Shown in pieces: positions 44,082 through 52,259 of a stretch of DNA of 64,000 nt (positions are counted from its first letter, which is position 1; each line of letters starts with the position of its first letter). The notes under the pieces were generated by a model, which worked only from the letters and a program-made list of their open reading frames with translations, was not told the DNA's origin and did not search any database. This stretch comes from RGIG3178 sp942492795 (GTDB lineage: Bacteria > Bacillota > Clostridia > Christensenellales > QAND01). The DNA is taken from assembly GCA_942492795.1 (NCBI GenBank), contig OW818639.1, positions 2,418,001-2,482,000 of the forward strand. The letters run 5' to 3'. The translations under genes and the position numbers were made by a program.

Positions 44082-44123
44082 AAAAAGACCTCCCACAGTC
44101 ATCATTGTGACTATGGGAGGTCT
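44082..44123 (-). terminator. Terminator of zinc dehydrogenase copy 2
   Basis: AGACCTCCCA/TGGGAGGTCT stem with extra pairing inside, followed on the minus strand by TTTTTC. Confidence 0.88.
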
Positions 44124-44175
44124 ATCATGTTTTCCTATGGATCGGTTCAGCAGCGTTTCGTCGCTACAAAACAGA

Positions 44176-45240
44176 TCAAACTCCCTGCAGGTCCACGGTG
44201 ACGCGGTATGCGCCGGGTGTCGCGGCTGCTTCGTACGCTTTTTGGATGTCGCGCAGCGGGAACACTTTGCCTTCAAGCGACCATCCGCAGTTGATGAGCT
44301 TCTTGGACAGAAGCGTTGCGGAATCCATCCAGTCGGCCAGGTTGCCGCCGAACGTTCCGATGATCTCGATCTTGCGATAGTGGATCTCGTTGGGGTCGAT
44401 CGCGAGCTCCGGCTTCGGATAGCCTGCCGGGAAGATGACCAAACGGCCGCGAAGCGGTTTGAGCATCTGATAGCCCTGTTTGTATGCGATGCTCAGGCCA
44501 ACGGCGGCGATGACAACATCGGCGCCCTTGCCACCGGTCAATTTCTTGACTTCTTCGACTGCATCGGTGTTCTTGGCATCCACAACGTCGGCGATGCCCA
44601 TTTTCTTGGCGCGCTCGACTTTGGCGGGATCGACTTCGGTGATGATCACGCGGGCGCCCCATGCTTTGGCGACCTGTGCATTGACAAGGCCCATGGTGCC
44701 TGCGCCGATGACTACGACATCTTCCATCGGTTTGATGCCGGCTTTTTTGATGCATTGCACGGCTGTGGATACCGGCTCAAGGAAGCCCGCTTCCGCTGAG
44801 GGAACGGAGTTGTCGATCGGGAATACACCCCTTTGATCTACAACGATGTAATCCGCAAAACGCTTTCCACCGTAGTAACCGTCCGGGCCGGGGCCTCTGT
44901 GTCCGGTTCTGCCTGTGCAGTCGCCGGTGTTGCCAACGCGGCAGTTAAAGCACTTCATGCAGGAGGGGTTGGATGCGCCGACTTGCATGCCGATTTTGTA
45001 ATCATCAATGACGTTCTCGCCCTTGTAGAAGATGGTTCCGGCGAACTCGTGACCGGACGCATTCGGGAATCCCTGATGATCGCGAAGGCCTTGCCACTGC
45101 TGATAGTCGGTGGTGCAGATGTTGCAGGTCGCCATCTTGATGACGATGTCTTCCGGGCCGACTTTCGGGAACGGCGCTTCGTGCATCTCGGCCTTATGGC
45201 CTTCTACGATGACACCAAAATGAATTTTCTCTGGAAGCAT
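44176..45240 (-). CDS. Zinc-dependent medium-chain alcohol/polyol dehydrogenase, copy 2
   Basis: A 354-residue paralogue of copy 1, nearly identical over most of its length, including at DNA level across the NAD-binding half. Differences cluster around the structural-zinc lobe (PSCMKCFNCRVGNTGDC here) and the stretch before the NAD fold (VVDQRGVFPIDNSVPSAE). Zinc ligands are all kept. It has its own promoter and terminator, and no aldolase in its own transcript. It probably works on a related substrate. Confidence 0.9.
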   Translation of the reverse strand: MLPEKIHFGVIVEGHKAEMHEAPFPKVGPEDIVIKMATCNICTTDYQQWQGLRDHQGFPNASGHEFAGTIFYKGENVIDDYKIGMQVGASNPSCMKCFNCRVGNTGDCTGRTGHRGPGPDGYYGGKRFADYIVVDQRGVFPIDNSVPSAEAGFLEPVSTAVQCIKKAGIKPMEDVVVIGAGTMGLVNAQVAKAWGARVIITEVDPAKVERAKKMGIADVVDAKNTDAVEEVKKLTGGKGADVVIAAVGLSIAYKQGYQMLKPLRGRLVIFPAGYPKPELAIDPNEIHYRKIEIIGTFGGNLADWMDSATLLSKKLINCGWSLEGKVFPLRDIQKAYEAAATPGAYRVTVDLQGV

Positions 45241-45397
45241 GTTTGCTTTCTCCTCTGTTAATTTTTATCGCCAGGACCAAACCGGCGTACCCGGCCGTAT
45301 CCAAAACGTATAAGATGGTTCGTTCGACGGGCTGTAAATGGGACGGTCATGATGTGACATTCCCGATAATTCTCCGATTTTCACAATACTGATGACA

Positions 45398-45426
45398 ATT
45401 CTATATCCAAAAGCGGAAACAATCAA
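45398..45426 (-). promoter_or_regulatory. Predicted promoter of zinc dehydrogenase copy 2
   Basis: Minus strand TTGATT (45426-45421), a 17-base spacer and TAGAAT (45403-45398), within GGATATAGAATTGTCA, which matches the aldolase copy 2 promoter. The remaining gap to 45594 contains no recognised gene. Confidence 0.5.
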
Positions 45427-45594
45427 GCATTTTATTTTTTGTTGATATTTAGAATTTATAATTATTTATGGCTATATTAAGATTTGTTTTAATTGCATTT
45501 TTCAGTCCATAAGATTTAATCCAATCGCTTGTAAAAAACCCGTAAACCATAAGCTACGCTTCATCCTTGCTGGTGCCTGAAACTTTGACTATGC

Positions 45595-45600
45595 TATAAT
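45595..45600 (+). promoter_or_regulatory. Extended -10 element of the DUF362 gene
   Basis: TGCTATAAT, a TG-extended consensus -10 hexamer 24 bases before the start codon; no strong -35 box is visible. Confidence 0.5.
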
Positions 45601-45624
45601 GATCGTGACTTTGGAGGGATCGGC

Positions 45625-46713
45625 ATGCAAAAAGAGGCAGTCTACGCAATTTACGGAAATGACGCCCGGGCTATGGCATACGAAGCCATGCGCTGCGTCG
45701 ATGCAAAGTCCCTTATCCCGTCTTTGACCTGCGCGATCGTGATCAAGCCGAATCTTGTCGTAGCGAAGCCGGCAGAAGACGGCGCAACCACACATCCTGG
45801 CGTTGTGGAGGGCATTATCGAGTACCTGAAGGAAAACGGGTACCGCAATGTTTCCATCATCGAATCGTCGTGGGTGGGCGATTCCACCCTTCGCGCATAT
45901 GATCGCTGCGGGTATAATGCGCTTAGCCGAAAGACAGGCGTGCCGCTGTACGATTTGAAATCCGATGATACCGTATCCGTAGGTTCCAAAGAACTGAACC
46001 TTCGGATCTGCAAAAAAGCTGCGGAGGCGGACTTTTTCATCAACGTTCCCGTATTGAAAGCGCATTGCCAAACGCTTTTGACCTGTGCGCTTAAGAACCT
46101 CAAGGGTATCATCCCGGACAGCGAGAAGCGCCGCTACCATACGCTGGGAATTCACCGCCCCGTTGCCCTTTTAAACGCCGTGATCCGTCCGAACCTGCAT
46201 GTTGTCGATGCGCTGTGCGGCGATTTGACCTTTGAAGAAGGCGGCAACCCCGTGCCGATGCACCGTCTTCTTATAGGGCGGGATCCCGTTTTGATCGACA
46301 GCTACGGCGCAGCGCTGATCGGCCTTTCCCCGGACGAAGTGCCGTATATTTCTATGGCAAAAGAACTGGGCATAGGATCGCTTTTTACGGGCAAAGAACT
46401 CGTGGATCTCAACCGGCCCGAGCAGGACGCAACCTCGTTTGCTTTGAGCCGAAGGTCTTCGGCGCTGTTAAAGCCGGTCAAACAGGATCAGGCATGTTCC
46501 GCCTGCCTTGGTGCGCTGGTGCATGCGCTCAACCGGCAGGAAGAATCGGGAAGGCGAAACCGCACCGGCATATGTATCGGACAGGGCTTCAAGCAAAAAC
46601 CGGGCGACGGGATAGGCATCGGGTTCTGCTGTGCGCAATTTAAGGATCATGTCCCGGGATGTCCGCCAAGCGCGAAAGACATCCTTGACTTTCTCGAATC
46701 GCATGGGATTTGA
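45625..46713 (+). CDS. DUF362 domain protein with Cys-rich C-terminus
   Basis: A 362-residue protein of the DUF362 family, members of which are often found with redox proteins. It has the N-terminal IVIKPNLVVAKPAED and the conserved VPVLKAHCQTLLTCALKNLKG. The last 75 residues carry Cys291 and Cys294 (CSAC), Cys317, Cys335-336 and Cys346 in HVPGCPP, which could bind a metal or iron-sulfur cluster; no ferredoxin motif is present. The start has TTGGAGGGATCGGC. Function is unknown. Confidence 0.85.
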   Translation: MQKEAVYAIYGNDARAMAYEAMRCVDAKSLIPSLTCAIVIKPNLVVAKPAEDGATTHPGVVEGIIEYLKENGYRNVSIIESSWVGDSTLRAYDRCGYNALSRKTGVPLYDLKSDDTVSVGSKELNLRICKKAAEADFFINVPVLKAHCQTLLTCALKNLKGIIPDSEKRRYHTLGIHRPVALLNAVIRPNLHVVDALCGDLTFEEGGNPVPMHRLLIGRDPVLIDSYGAALIGLSPDEVPYISMAKELGIGSLFTGKELVDLNRPEQDATSFALSRRSSALLKPVKQDQACSACLGALVHALNRQEESGRRNRTGICIGQGFKQKPGDGIGIGFCCAQFKDHVPGCPPSAKDILDFLESHGI

Positions 46714-46869
46714 TCAACCGTCTACGAAAAGGGATTCTTCTCTGTTCGACAGCGGATTATCCGCAGCATCCTGCACCCATACGGGGACTGGATTTGCGCG
46801 CATCCATTGATTATACTGTTTGATAAGAATCAAGATTGAGCGTTCCGATATTGGCGTCAGGAGGGCATC

Positions 46870-47430
46870 ATGAAAGTATTTGCTTCCCCCGGGAAAGAGA
46901 ACACCGACGCTTGCATTGCGATCGCAGTGGAAAAAGCTGCTGCGTTGAATGTTCCGATCGTCATTGCATCCTCAACTGGTGCTGCGGCGCTGGTGTTAGC
47001 CGGTGCTGTCCGTAAAAAAGACCTGTGTATTCCGATCATCGCTGTTCGCGGCGTCTTTAGCTTTCACGAACAAAATACGTTCCGCATGCGTGAAAAGACG
47101 GAGCGGGAGCTTTTGGATGCAGGCGTTAAAATCGTATCCGCTGCCCATGCGCTAAGCGGCGCGGAACGGGGATTGAGCAATAAGTTCAAAGGCGTCTACC
47201 CCGCGGAAATCATTGCGCATACGCTGCGCTTTTTCGGCCACGGAACCAAGGTATGCATCGAATGCGCCACGATGGCCCTCAATGCGGGCGAGGTGGAATT
47301 CGGCAAGCCCGTCGTGGCAGTGGCCGGAACCGGCGGAGGCTCCGATACCTGCATGCTGCTTACACCCGCCACATCCCAGGATATCCTGCAAACGAAGATT
47401 CATGAGATCTATTGCAAGCCCCATCTGTAG
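46870..47430 (+). CDS. Stand-alone pyruvate-kinase C-domain-like protein, copy 1
   Basis: A 186-residue protein that resembles only the C-terminal (alpha/beta) domain of pyruvate kinase, without the catalytic barrel. A typical N-terminus is KENTDACIAIAVEKAAAL, and conserved AAHALSGAERGLSNKF and TCMLLTPATSQ segments follow. Stand-alone proteins of this kind are widespread in anaerobes and archaea and have no established function. Start follows AGGAGGGCATC. It is the first of two tandem paralogues, 79 bases apart. Confidence 0.85.
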   Translation: MKVFASPGKENTDACIAIAVEKAAALNVPIVIASSTGAAALVLAGAVRKKDLCIPIIAVRGVFSFHEQNTFRMREKTERELLDAGVKIVSAAHALSGAERGLSNKFKGVYPAEIIAHTLRFFGHGTKVCIECATMALNAGEVEFGKPVVAVAGTGGGSDTCMLLTPATSQDILQTKIHEIYCKPHL

Positions 47431-47509
47431 AGGATATGCGAATCCGACTTCCCGTTGATTGACAAAGTTTTGACCAAATAAAAGCCCGTTTGGGCTACAG
47501 GAGGCTAGT

Positions 47510-48070
47510 ATGAAAATTTTTGAAAAGACAGGCAAAGAGAACACCGAGTCCTGCGTTGCGATCGCCATTGAAAAAGCGGCGGAACTGAATCTGCCCATCG
47601 TGATCGCGTCCTACACGGGATACGCCGCGCTTGCCCTTTTAAACGCGATTAAGGAAAAGGGAATTTCCATTCCGGTTATCGTCGTACGCGGTGTTTTGGG
47701 CCATCACGAGGCCGGTAAGTTCCGCATGACGGAAGAGATCAAACAGCAGATCCTGGACATGGGCGCGAAGATCGTGACCGCGGCGCATGCGCTTTCCGGC
47801 GCGGAGCGCGGCCTTTCCCGCAAGTTCCAGGGCGTTTATCCCGTGGAGATCATGGCGTATACGCTGCGCATGTTCGGGCAGGGCACCAAAGTATGCGTGG
47901 AATGCGCAACGATGGCGCTCAACGCCGGGCTATTGGAATACGGCCAACCCACGATAGCCATGGCTGGATCGGGCGGAGGCTCCGACACCTGCATGCTGCT
48001 GACCCCCGCCACATCCCAGGAAATTCTGCAGACGAAGATCCATGAGGTCTACTGCAAACCCCACCTGTAA
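47510..48070 (+). CDS. Stand-alone pyruvate-kinase C-domain-like protein, copy 2
   Basis: A 186-residue paralogue of the preceding protein, equal in length and identical in many blocks (AAHALSGAERGLS, GGGSDTCMLLTPATSQ, IHE-YCKPHL). The RGV-HHEAGKFRM segment differs from the FHEQNTFRM of copy 1. ATG follows CAGGAGGCTAGT. The downstream fusion gene begins 10 bases after its stop, so the three genes are one transcript. Equal length with diverged sequence suggests a heteromeric pair. Confidence 0.85.
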   Translation: MKIFEKTGKENTESCVAIAIEKAAELNLPIVIASYTGYAALALLNAIKEKGISIPVIVVRGVLGHHEAGKFRMTEEIKQQILDMGAKIVTAAHALSGAERGLSRKFQGVYPVEIMAYTLRMFGQGTKVCVECATMALNAGLLEYGQPTIAMAGSGGGSDTCMLLTPATSQEILQTKIHEVYCKPHL

Positions 48071-48080
48071 GGAGTGTATG

Positions 48081-48914
48081 ATGACCAACGAAGAAAAAGC
48101 GGTTGAACTGCATAAGGGCGGTTTCAGCTGCGCACAAGCGGTATATCTTGCCTGCCGCGACGAAGATTTAATGTCGGAAGAAGCCGCCATTCTGGCTTCC
48201 GGCGCGTTCGGCGGCGGCGTGGGCGGTTTGGAACAAAGCTGCGGAGCGCTGTGCGGTGCCATGATGGTGCTCTCGGAGCGTTTTATGCCGTTGGATCCTG
48301 CCGATGCGGCGCAAAAGCAGAAGGCGCGAAGCGCCATGCAAGCTTTCGGGCAATGGTTTGAACAAACGTTTGGCACGTGCATGTGCGACGAACTGAAGCT
48401 TTTGTCCAAGGCGCGCGGCGGCTTGAAAACCTGTTCGGAATACGTTGCCGCCTGCGCCAGGAAGCTGGGTGAATCCAAGGCGCCCTTTCGCGTTTGCGCC
48501 ATCGCGCATTTGTCCGTTGAATACGAAAAGGAACTTGCCATACGTCAGGCGGAACTTCGCGAGCCGCTGGGATTGAACCTGTACACGGAGGATCTTACCC
48601 ACGAAGCGTTCTGCTATCATATCGGTGTTTTCCTCAAGGACGAACTTGTGGGTACGCTGTATCTGCAGCCCATATCGGAGGATTGCAGACAAATACGCCA
48701 GGTCGCCGTCAAAAAAGCGTTTCAGGGCATGGGTGCGGGAGCGCAGATGATGCACTTTGCGGAACGCATCGCGCATGAACACGGAACAAAAAAGATCATC
48801 ATCCATTCCCGAAAGACGGTCGAAGGCTTTTATGCATCGCTCGGCTACCAGACTCTCGGCGATGAACTCATAGAAGTCGGCATCCCGCATGTTCATATGG
48901 AAAAGGAACTGTAA
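48081..48914 (+). CDS. Fusion of C_GCAxxG_C_C domain with GNAT acetyltransferase
   Basis: A 277-residue protein. The first 130 residues match the C_GCAxxG_C_C family: GGFSCAQAVYLAC (Cys17, Cys25), SCGALCGAMMVL (Cys54, Cys58), TCMCDEL (Cys100, Cys102), TCSEYVAAC. Family members occur in redox settings in anaerobes. Residues about 150-277 are a GNAT fold with the acetyl-CoA loop VAVKKAFQGMGAGAQMM and the C-terminal GFYASLGYQTLG. I do not know a characterised protein with this fusion. ATG at 48081 follows AAGGAGTGTATG; the adjacent ATG at 48078 is possible. Confidence 0.85.
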   Translation: MTNEEKAVELHKGGFSCAQAVYLACRDEDLMSEEAAILASGAFGGGVGGLEQSCGALCGAMMVLSERFMPLDPADAAQKQKARSAMQAFGQWFEQTFGTCMCDELKLLSKARGGLKTCSEYVAACARKLGESKAPFRVCAIAHLSVEYEKELAIRQAELREPLGLNLYTEDLTHEAFCYHIGVFLKDELVGTLYLQPISEDCRQIRQVAVKKAFQGMGAGAQMMHFAERIAHEHGTKKIIIHSRKTVEGFYASLGYQTLGDELIEVGIPHVHMEKEL

Positions 48915-49022
48915 ATCGCCCTTTCCAACGCCGTTAAAAAAAGAGACGGGAGTGGCTGCAGTCATTGCCGTCTTTTATCGTTTTATGGTAAACTTGGACA
49001 AACGTTCTTTGGAGGCAAAAAA

Positions 49023-49298
49023 ATGGAATTAAAGGAAATCGAATCGTTAGCGGCATTGGCGCGCCTTCATTTTGAACCCGATGAATTGACTGCTTTTGCG
49101 CAGGAGTTTCAAAAGACGCTTGCGTTTGTCAACCAGCTTTCCAGCCTGGACACAAACGACATCCCCACACAGGAGGGCGGCGTGGCCTTGGCATACCAGA
49201 GAACGGACAGCGCGGGTGAGTCGCTGCCGCAGGAGAAAGTGCTGCAAAACGCGCCGCAAAGCGACGGCCTTGGCTTTTTGATACCGAAAGTGCTCTAA
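49023..49298 (+). CDS. gatC: Glutamyl/aspartyl-tRNA amidotransferase subunit C
   Basis: A 91-residue small subunit of the GatCAB complex, which amidates Glu-tRNA(Gln) and Asp-tRNA(Asn). It has the typical LAALARLHFEPDEL start and the LSSLDTNDIP segment before an unstructured C-terminus. It leads a gatC-gatA-gatB operon with short gaps; a possible promoter (TTGCCG, 18 bases, TAAACT) lies upstream at about 48964-48993. Start follows TTGGAGGCAAAAA. Confidence 0.95.
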   Translation: MELKEIESLAALARLHFEPDELTAFAQEFQKTLAFVNQLSSLDTNDIPTQEGGVALAYQRTDSAGESLPQEKVLQNAPQSDGLGFLIPKVL

Positions 49299-49311
49299 GG
49301 AGGGCAACAGA

Positions 49312-50772
49312 ATGCAATTATGGGAACTCTCGCTCAGCGAATTGAGAAGCGGTCTTAAAACGGGTGCGTTCACATCAAGTGAGATCGTCGCGTCGCTGTA
49401 TAAACGCATCGCTGATGCGGACCCAAAGATAAATGGTTTCCTTCGACTCACGCAAGAGTCCGCGTTCATCGCGGCACAAACCGCGGATGAGAAGCGGAAT
49501 GCGGATTGTCCGGAGCTATATGGCATCCCTTATGCGTTAAAGGACAACATGTGCACCGACGGTGTTTTGACAACCTGCGCTTCGCGCATACTGTCCAATT
49601 TTGTGCCGCCCTACGACGCGCACGTCGTTGAAAAACTAAACGCGCAACAGGCGATCCTTATTGGCAAAACGAACATGGATGAGTTCGCCATGGGCTCTTC
49701 GACGGAGAATTCCGCCTTTTTCCCGACGCGCAACCCGCACGATACGGCATATGTACCCGGCGGCAGCAGCGGCGGCAGCGCGGCGGCAGTGGCTTCGGGC
49801 ATGGTGCCGTTTGCGCTTGGCAGCGATACGGGCGGAAGCGTTCGGCAACCTGCGTCGCTGTGCGGCGTCATCGGGTTCAAACCGACCTACGGTATGGTTT
49901 CGCGCTATGGGCTTATCGCGTTCGGGTCTTCGCTGGATCAGATCGGTGTTTTCTCCCGCACGGTACAAGATTGCGCGATGGTGATGGATGCCATTGCAGG
50001 CCACGACCGACGGGATTCGACCAGCACCGACGCGGACAAACCCTCATTTGAATCAGCGCTGCAGGAAGATATCAAAGGGCTTCGCATTGGCCTGCCAAAG
50101 GAATATTTTGTCGAGGGGATCCACCCTTCTGTCAGAGCGTCGGTGGAACGGGCAGCCCGGCAGCTTGAAAGCTGCGGCGCCATCGTCGAGCCGTGTTCGC
50201 TGCCGCGCGCGCCGTTTGCACTGCCCACCTATTATCTGCTTGCCTGCGCGGAAGCGAGCAGCAACCTTGCGCGATACGACGGTGTCCGCTACGGGTACCG
50301 GGCACAAGGAGCGCAGGACTGGGAAGACATGATGGAAAAGACACGCACCGCCGGATTCGGCGATGAGGTGAAACGCCGCATCATGCTCGGAACGTTCGTG
50401 CTCAGCGCGGGCTATTACGACGCCTACTATAAAAAGGCGCAGCAGGCAAGAACCCTGATCCGCCGCGATTACGACAACGCCTTTACCAGATACGATCTGC
50501 TTTTAACGCCCACTTCTCCGACTACAGCCTGGAAAATAGGAGAAAACGCCGATCCGCTGTCGCTTTATGCCGCGGATATGTGCACGGTATCGCTCAACAT
50601 CGCGGGACTTCCCGGGATCTCCGTTCCGTGCGGCATGGATGAAAACAACTTGCCCATCGGCATGCAGTTGATCGGCCGCCGGGGAGACGACGCGAAGGTC
50701 TTGCAAGCCGCCTACGCATATGAAAAAGCAAGCGGTTGTTCCATCAAACCGGTTTTGGGAGGTGCGCTATGA
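49312..50772 (+). CDS. gatA: Glutamyl/aspartyl-tRNA amidotransferase subunit A
   Basis: A 486-residue amidase subunit that releases ammonia from glutamine. The Ser-cisSer-Lys triad is present in IGKTNMDEFAMGSS (Lys), GGSSGGSAAAVASG and GSDTGGSVRQPASLCG. The ammonia passes to GatB. ATG follows AAGGAGGGCAACAGA, 13 bases after gatC. Its stop overlaps the gatB start by 4 bases. Confidence 0.98.
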   Translation: MQLWELSLSELRSGLKTGAFTSSEIVASLYKRIADADPKINGFLRLTQESAFIAAQTADEKRNADCPELYGIPYALKDNMCTDGVLTTCASRILSNFVPPYDAHVVEKLNAQQAILIGKTNMDEFAMGSSTENSAFFPTRNPHDTAYVPGGSSGGSAAAVASGMVPFALGSDTGGSVRQPASLCGVIGFKPTYGMVSRYGLIAFGSSLDQIGVFSRTVQDCAMVMDAIAGHDRRDSTSTDADKPSFESALQEDIKGLRIGLPKEYFVEGIHPSVRASVERAARQLESCGAIVEPCSLPRAPFALPTYYLLACAEASSNLARYDGVRYGYRAQGAQDWEDMMEKTRTAGFGDEVKRRIMLGTFVLSAGYYDAYYKKAQQARTLIRRDYDNAFTRYDLLLTPTSPTTAWKIGENADPLSLYAADMCTVSLNIAGLPGISVPCGMDENNLPIGMQLIGRRGDDAKVLQAAYAYEKASGCSIKPVLGGAL

Positions 50773-52205
50773 GCTTTGAAACCGTGATCGGCCTTGAAGT
50801 ACACGTGGAGCTCTCCACCAAAACAAAGATATTCTGTTCCTGTCCCAACACATTCGGCGGGGACGAGAACACCCATTGCTGCCCTGTCTGCTTGGGATTG
50901 CCGGGCTCTCTTCCCGTGATGAACCGCAGCGTTGTAGAGTATGCCGTCAAAGCGGGATTGGCGCTCAACTGCCAAATCAACCCGACAAGCCAGATGGACC
51001 GCAAGAACTACCACTATCCCGATATGACCAAGGGATATCAGATCTCTCAGCGAAACATGCCGATATGCCAGAAGGGCACGGTGACTTTGCTCGATGAAGA
51101 CAATACCCCTTTTACCGTTGGCATCACAGAAATACACATGGAAGAGGACGCGGGCAAGCTCGTACATTTGGGCAACAAGCCGTATTCCCGCGCCGATTAC
51201 AACCGGGCGTCCGTGCCGCTGATCGAGATCGTGACCGAACCGGATATGGCAAGCGCCTCACAGGCGCGCATTTTCCTTCAAACGCTGCGCGAAACGCTGC
51301 TTTGTCTTGGCATTTCCGATTGCCGCATGGAAGAAGGTTCGATGCGCTGTGACGTTAACGTGTCCGTGCGCGAAGCGGGCGGAAAGCTTGGCACGCGCAC
51401 CGAAGTCAAAAACGTCAACTCGTTCCGCAGCGTCGTCCGTGCGATCGAATACGAAAGTGCGCGTCAGAGGCAGCGAATTGAACAGGGCGAAACCATCACA
51501 CAGCAAACGATGCGCTTTGATGACGCCACAGGCAAAACAACGCCGATGCGTGAAAAGGAAAACAGCCACGACTACCGCTATTTCCCCGAACCGGACCTGC
51601 CGCCCATTGTGGTGGACGATGATCGCATGTTGTTGCTGCGCAATTCGATGCCGGAGCTGCCTCTGGAAAGGCAGAACCGCTTCACGATGCTGGGCATTCC
51701 CAAGGGTGACGCGTGGCTGATCGCGACGACACCCTTTATGGCCAGTTTGATGGATGCCGTGATAGATAAGGATATTGACGTAAGGATCGCCGCGAACCAG
51801 CTGATCGGCCCGCTGGCTGCGCTTTGGAACGAACCCGCCGCAAACGGCGAAGCGCTGCGGTTCGACGGCGCGTCGTTCGAGCAGTTCGTCAAGCTCGTGT
51901 GCACCAATCAGGTCAATTCCAGCGGATCGAAGACGCTGCTGGAGGAGATGGTCTTCTCCGGCCGGGATGTCGACGATATCGTCCGCGAGAAAAACCTGTT
52001 GCAGATGGAGGACGAAGGCGCGCTGCTGCAGGTTGCGCGCGAGGTCATTGATGAAAACCAATCTGCTGTAATGGATTACCTTAGCGGCAAGGAAAAAGCG
52101 CTGACAAGTCTGCAGGGTGCAGCCATGAAAAAGACAAAGGGCAAGGCCAATCCCGTTCTGATGAAAGAACTGCTGCTCAAGTTGCTTGCGGAACGAACCC
52201 AATAA
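50769..52205 (+). CDS. gatB: Glutamyl/aspartyl-tRNA amidotransferase subunit B
   Basis: A 478-residue kinase-like subunit binding misacylated tRNA. It has the N-terminal FETVIGLEVHVELSTKTK, zinc-type cysteines in FCSCPNTFGG and HCCPVCLGLPGSLP, and the C-terminal YqeY-like tail domain (about 410-478). ATG at 50769 forms an ATGA overlap with gatA and follows GGAGGTGCGCT. Presence of a full GatCAB suggests that at least one of Gln-tRNA or Asn-tRNA is made by transamidation. Confidence 0.98.
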   Translation: MSFETVIGLEVHVELSTKTKIFCSCPNTFGGDENTHCCPVCLGLPGSLPVMNRSVVEYAVKAGLALNCQINPTSQMDRKNYHYPDMTKGYQISQRNMPICQKGTVTLLDEDNTPFTVGITEIHMEEDAGKLVHLGNKPYSRADYNRASVPLIEIVTEPDMASASQARIFLQTLRETLLCLGISDCRMEEGSMRCDVNVSVREAGGKLGTRTEVKNVNSFRSVVRAIEYESARQRQRIEQGETITQQTMRFDDATGKTTPMREKENSHDYRYFPEPDLPPIVVDDDRMLLLRNSMPELPLERQNRFTMLGIPKGDAWLIATTPFMASLMDAVIDKDIDVRIAANQLIGPLAALWNEPAANGEALRFDGASFEQFVKLVCTNQVNSSGSKTLLEEMVFSGRDVDDIVREKNLLQMEDEGALLQVAREVIDENQSAVMDYLSGKEKALTSLQGAAMKKTKGKANPVLMKELLLKLLAERTQ

Positions 52206-52212
52206 AACAGAT

Positions 52213-52239
52213 CAGGGAAGCGAAAACGCTTCCCTGTTG
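52213..52239 (+). terminator. Terminator of gatCAB
   Basis: CAGGGAAGCG-AAAA-CGCTTCCCTG stem followed by TTGCTTTG. Confidence 0.75.
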
Positions 52240-52259
52240 CTTTGTATATGACAATATGC

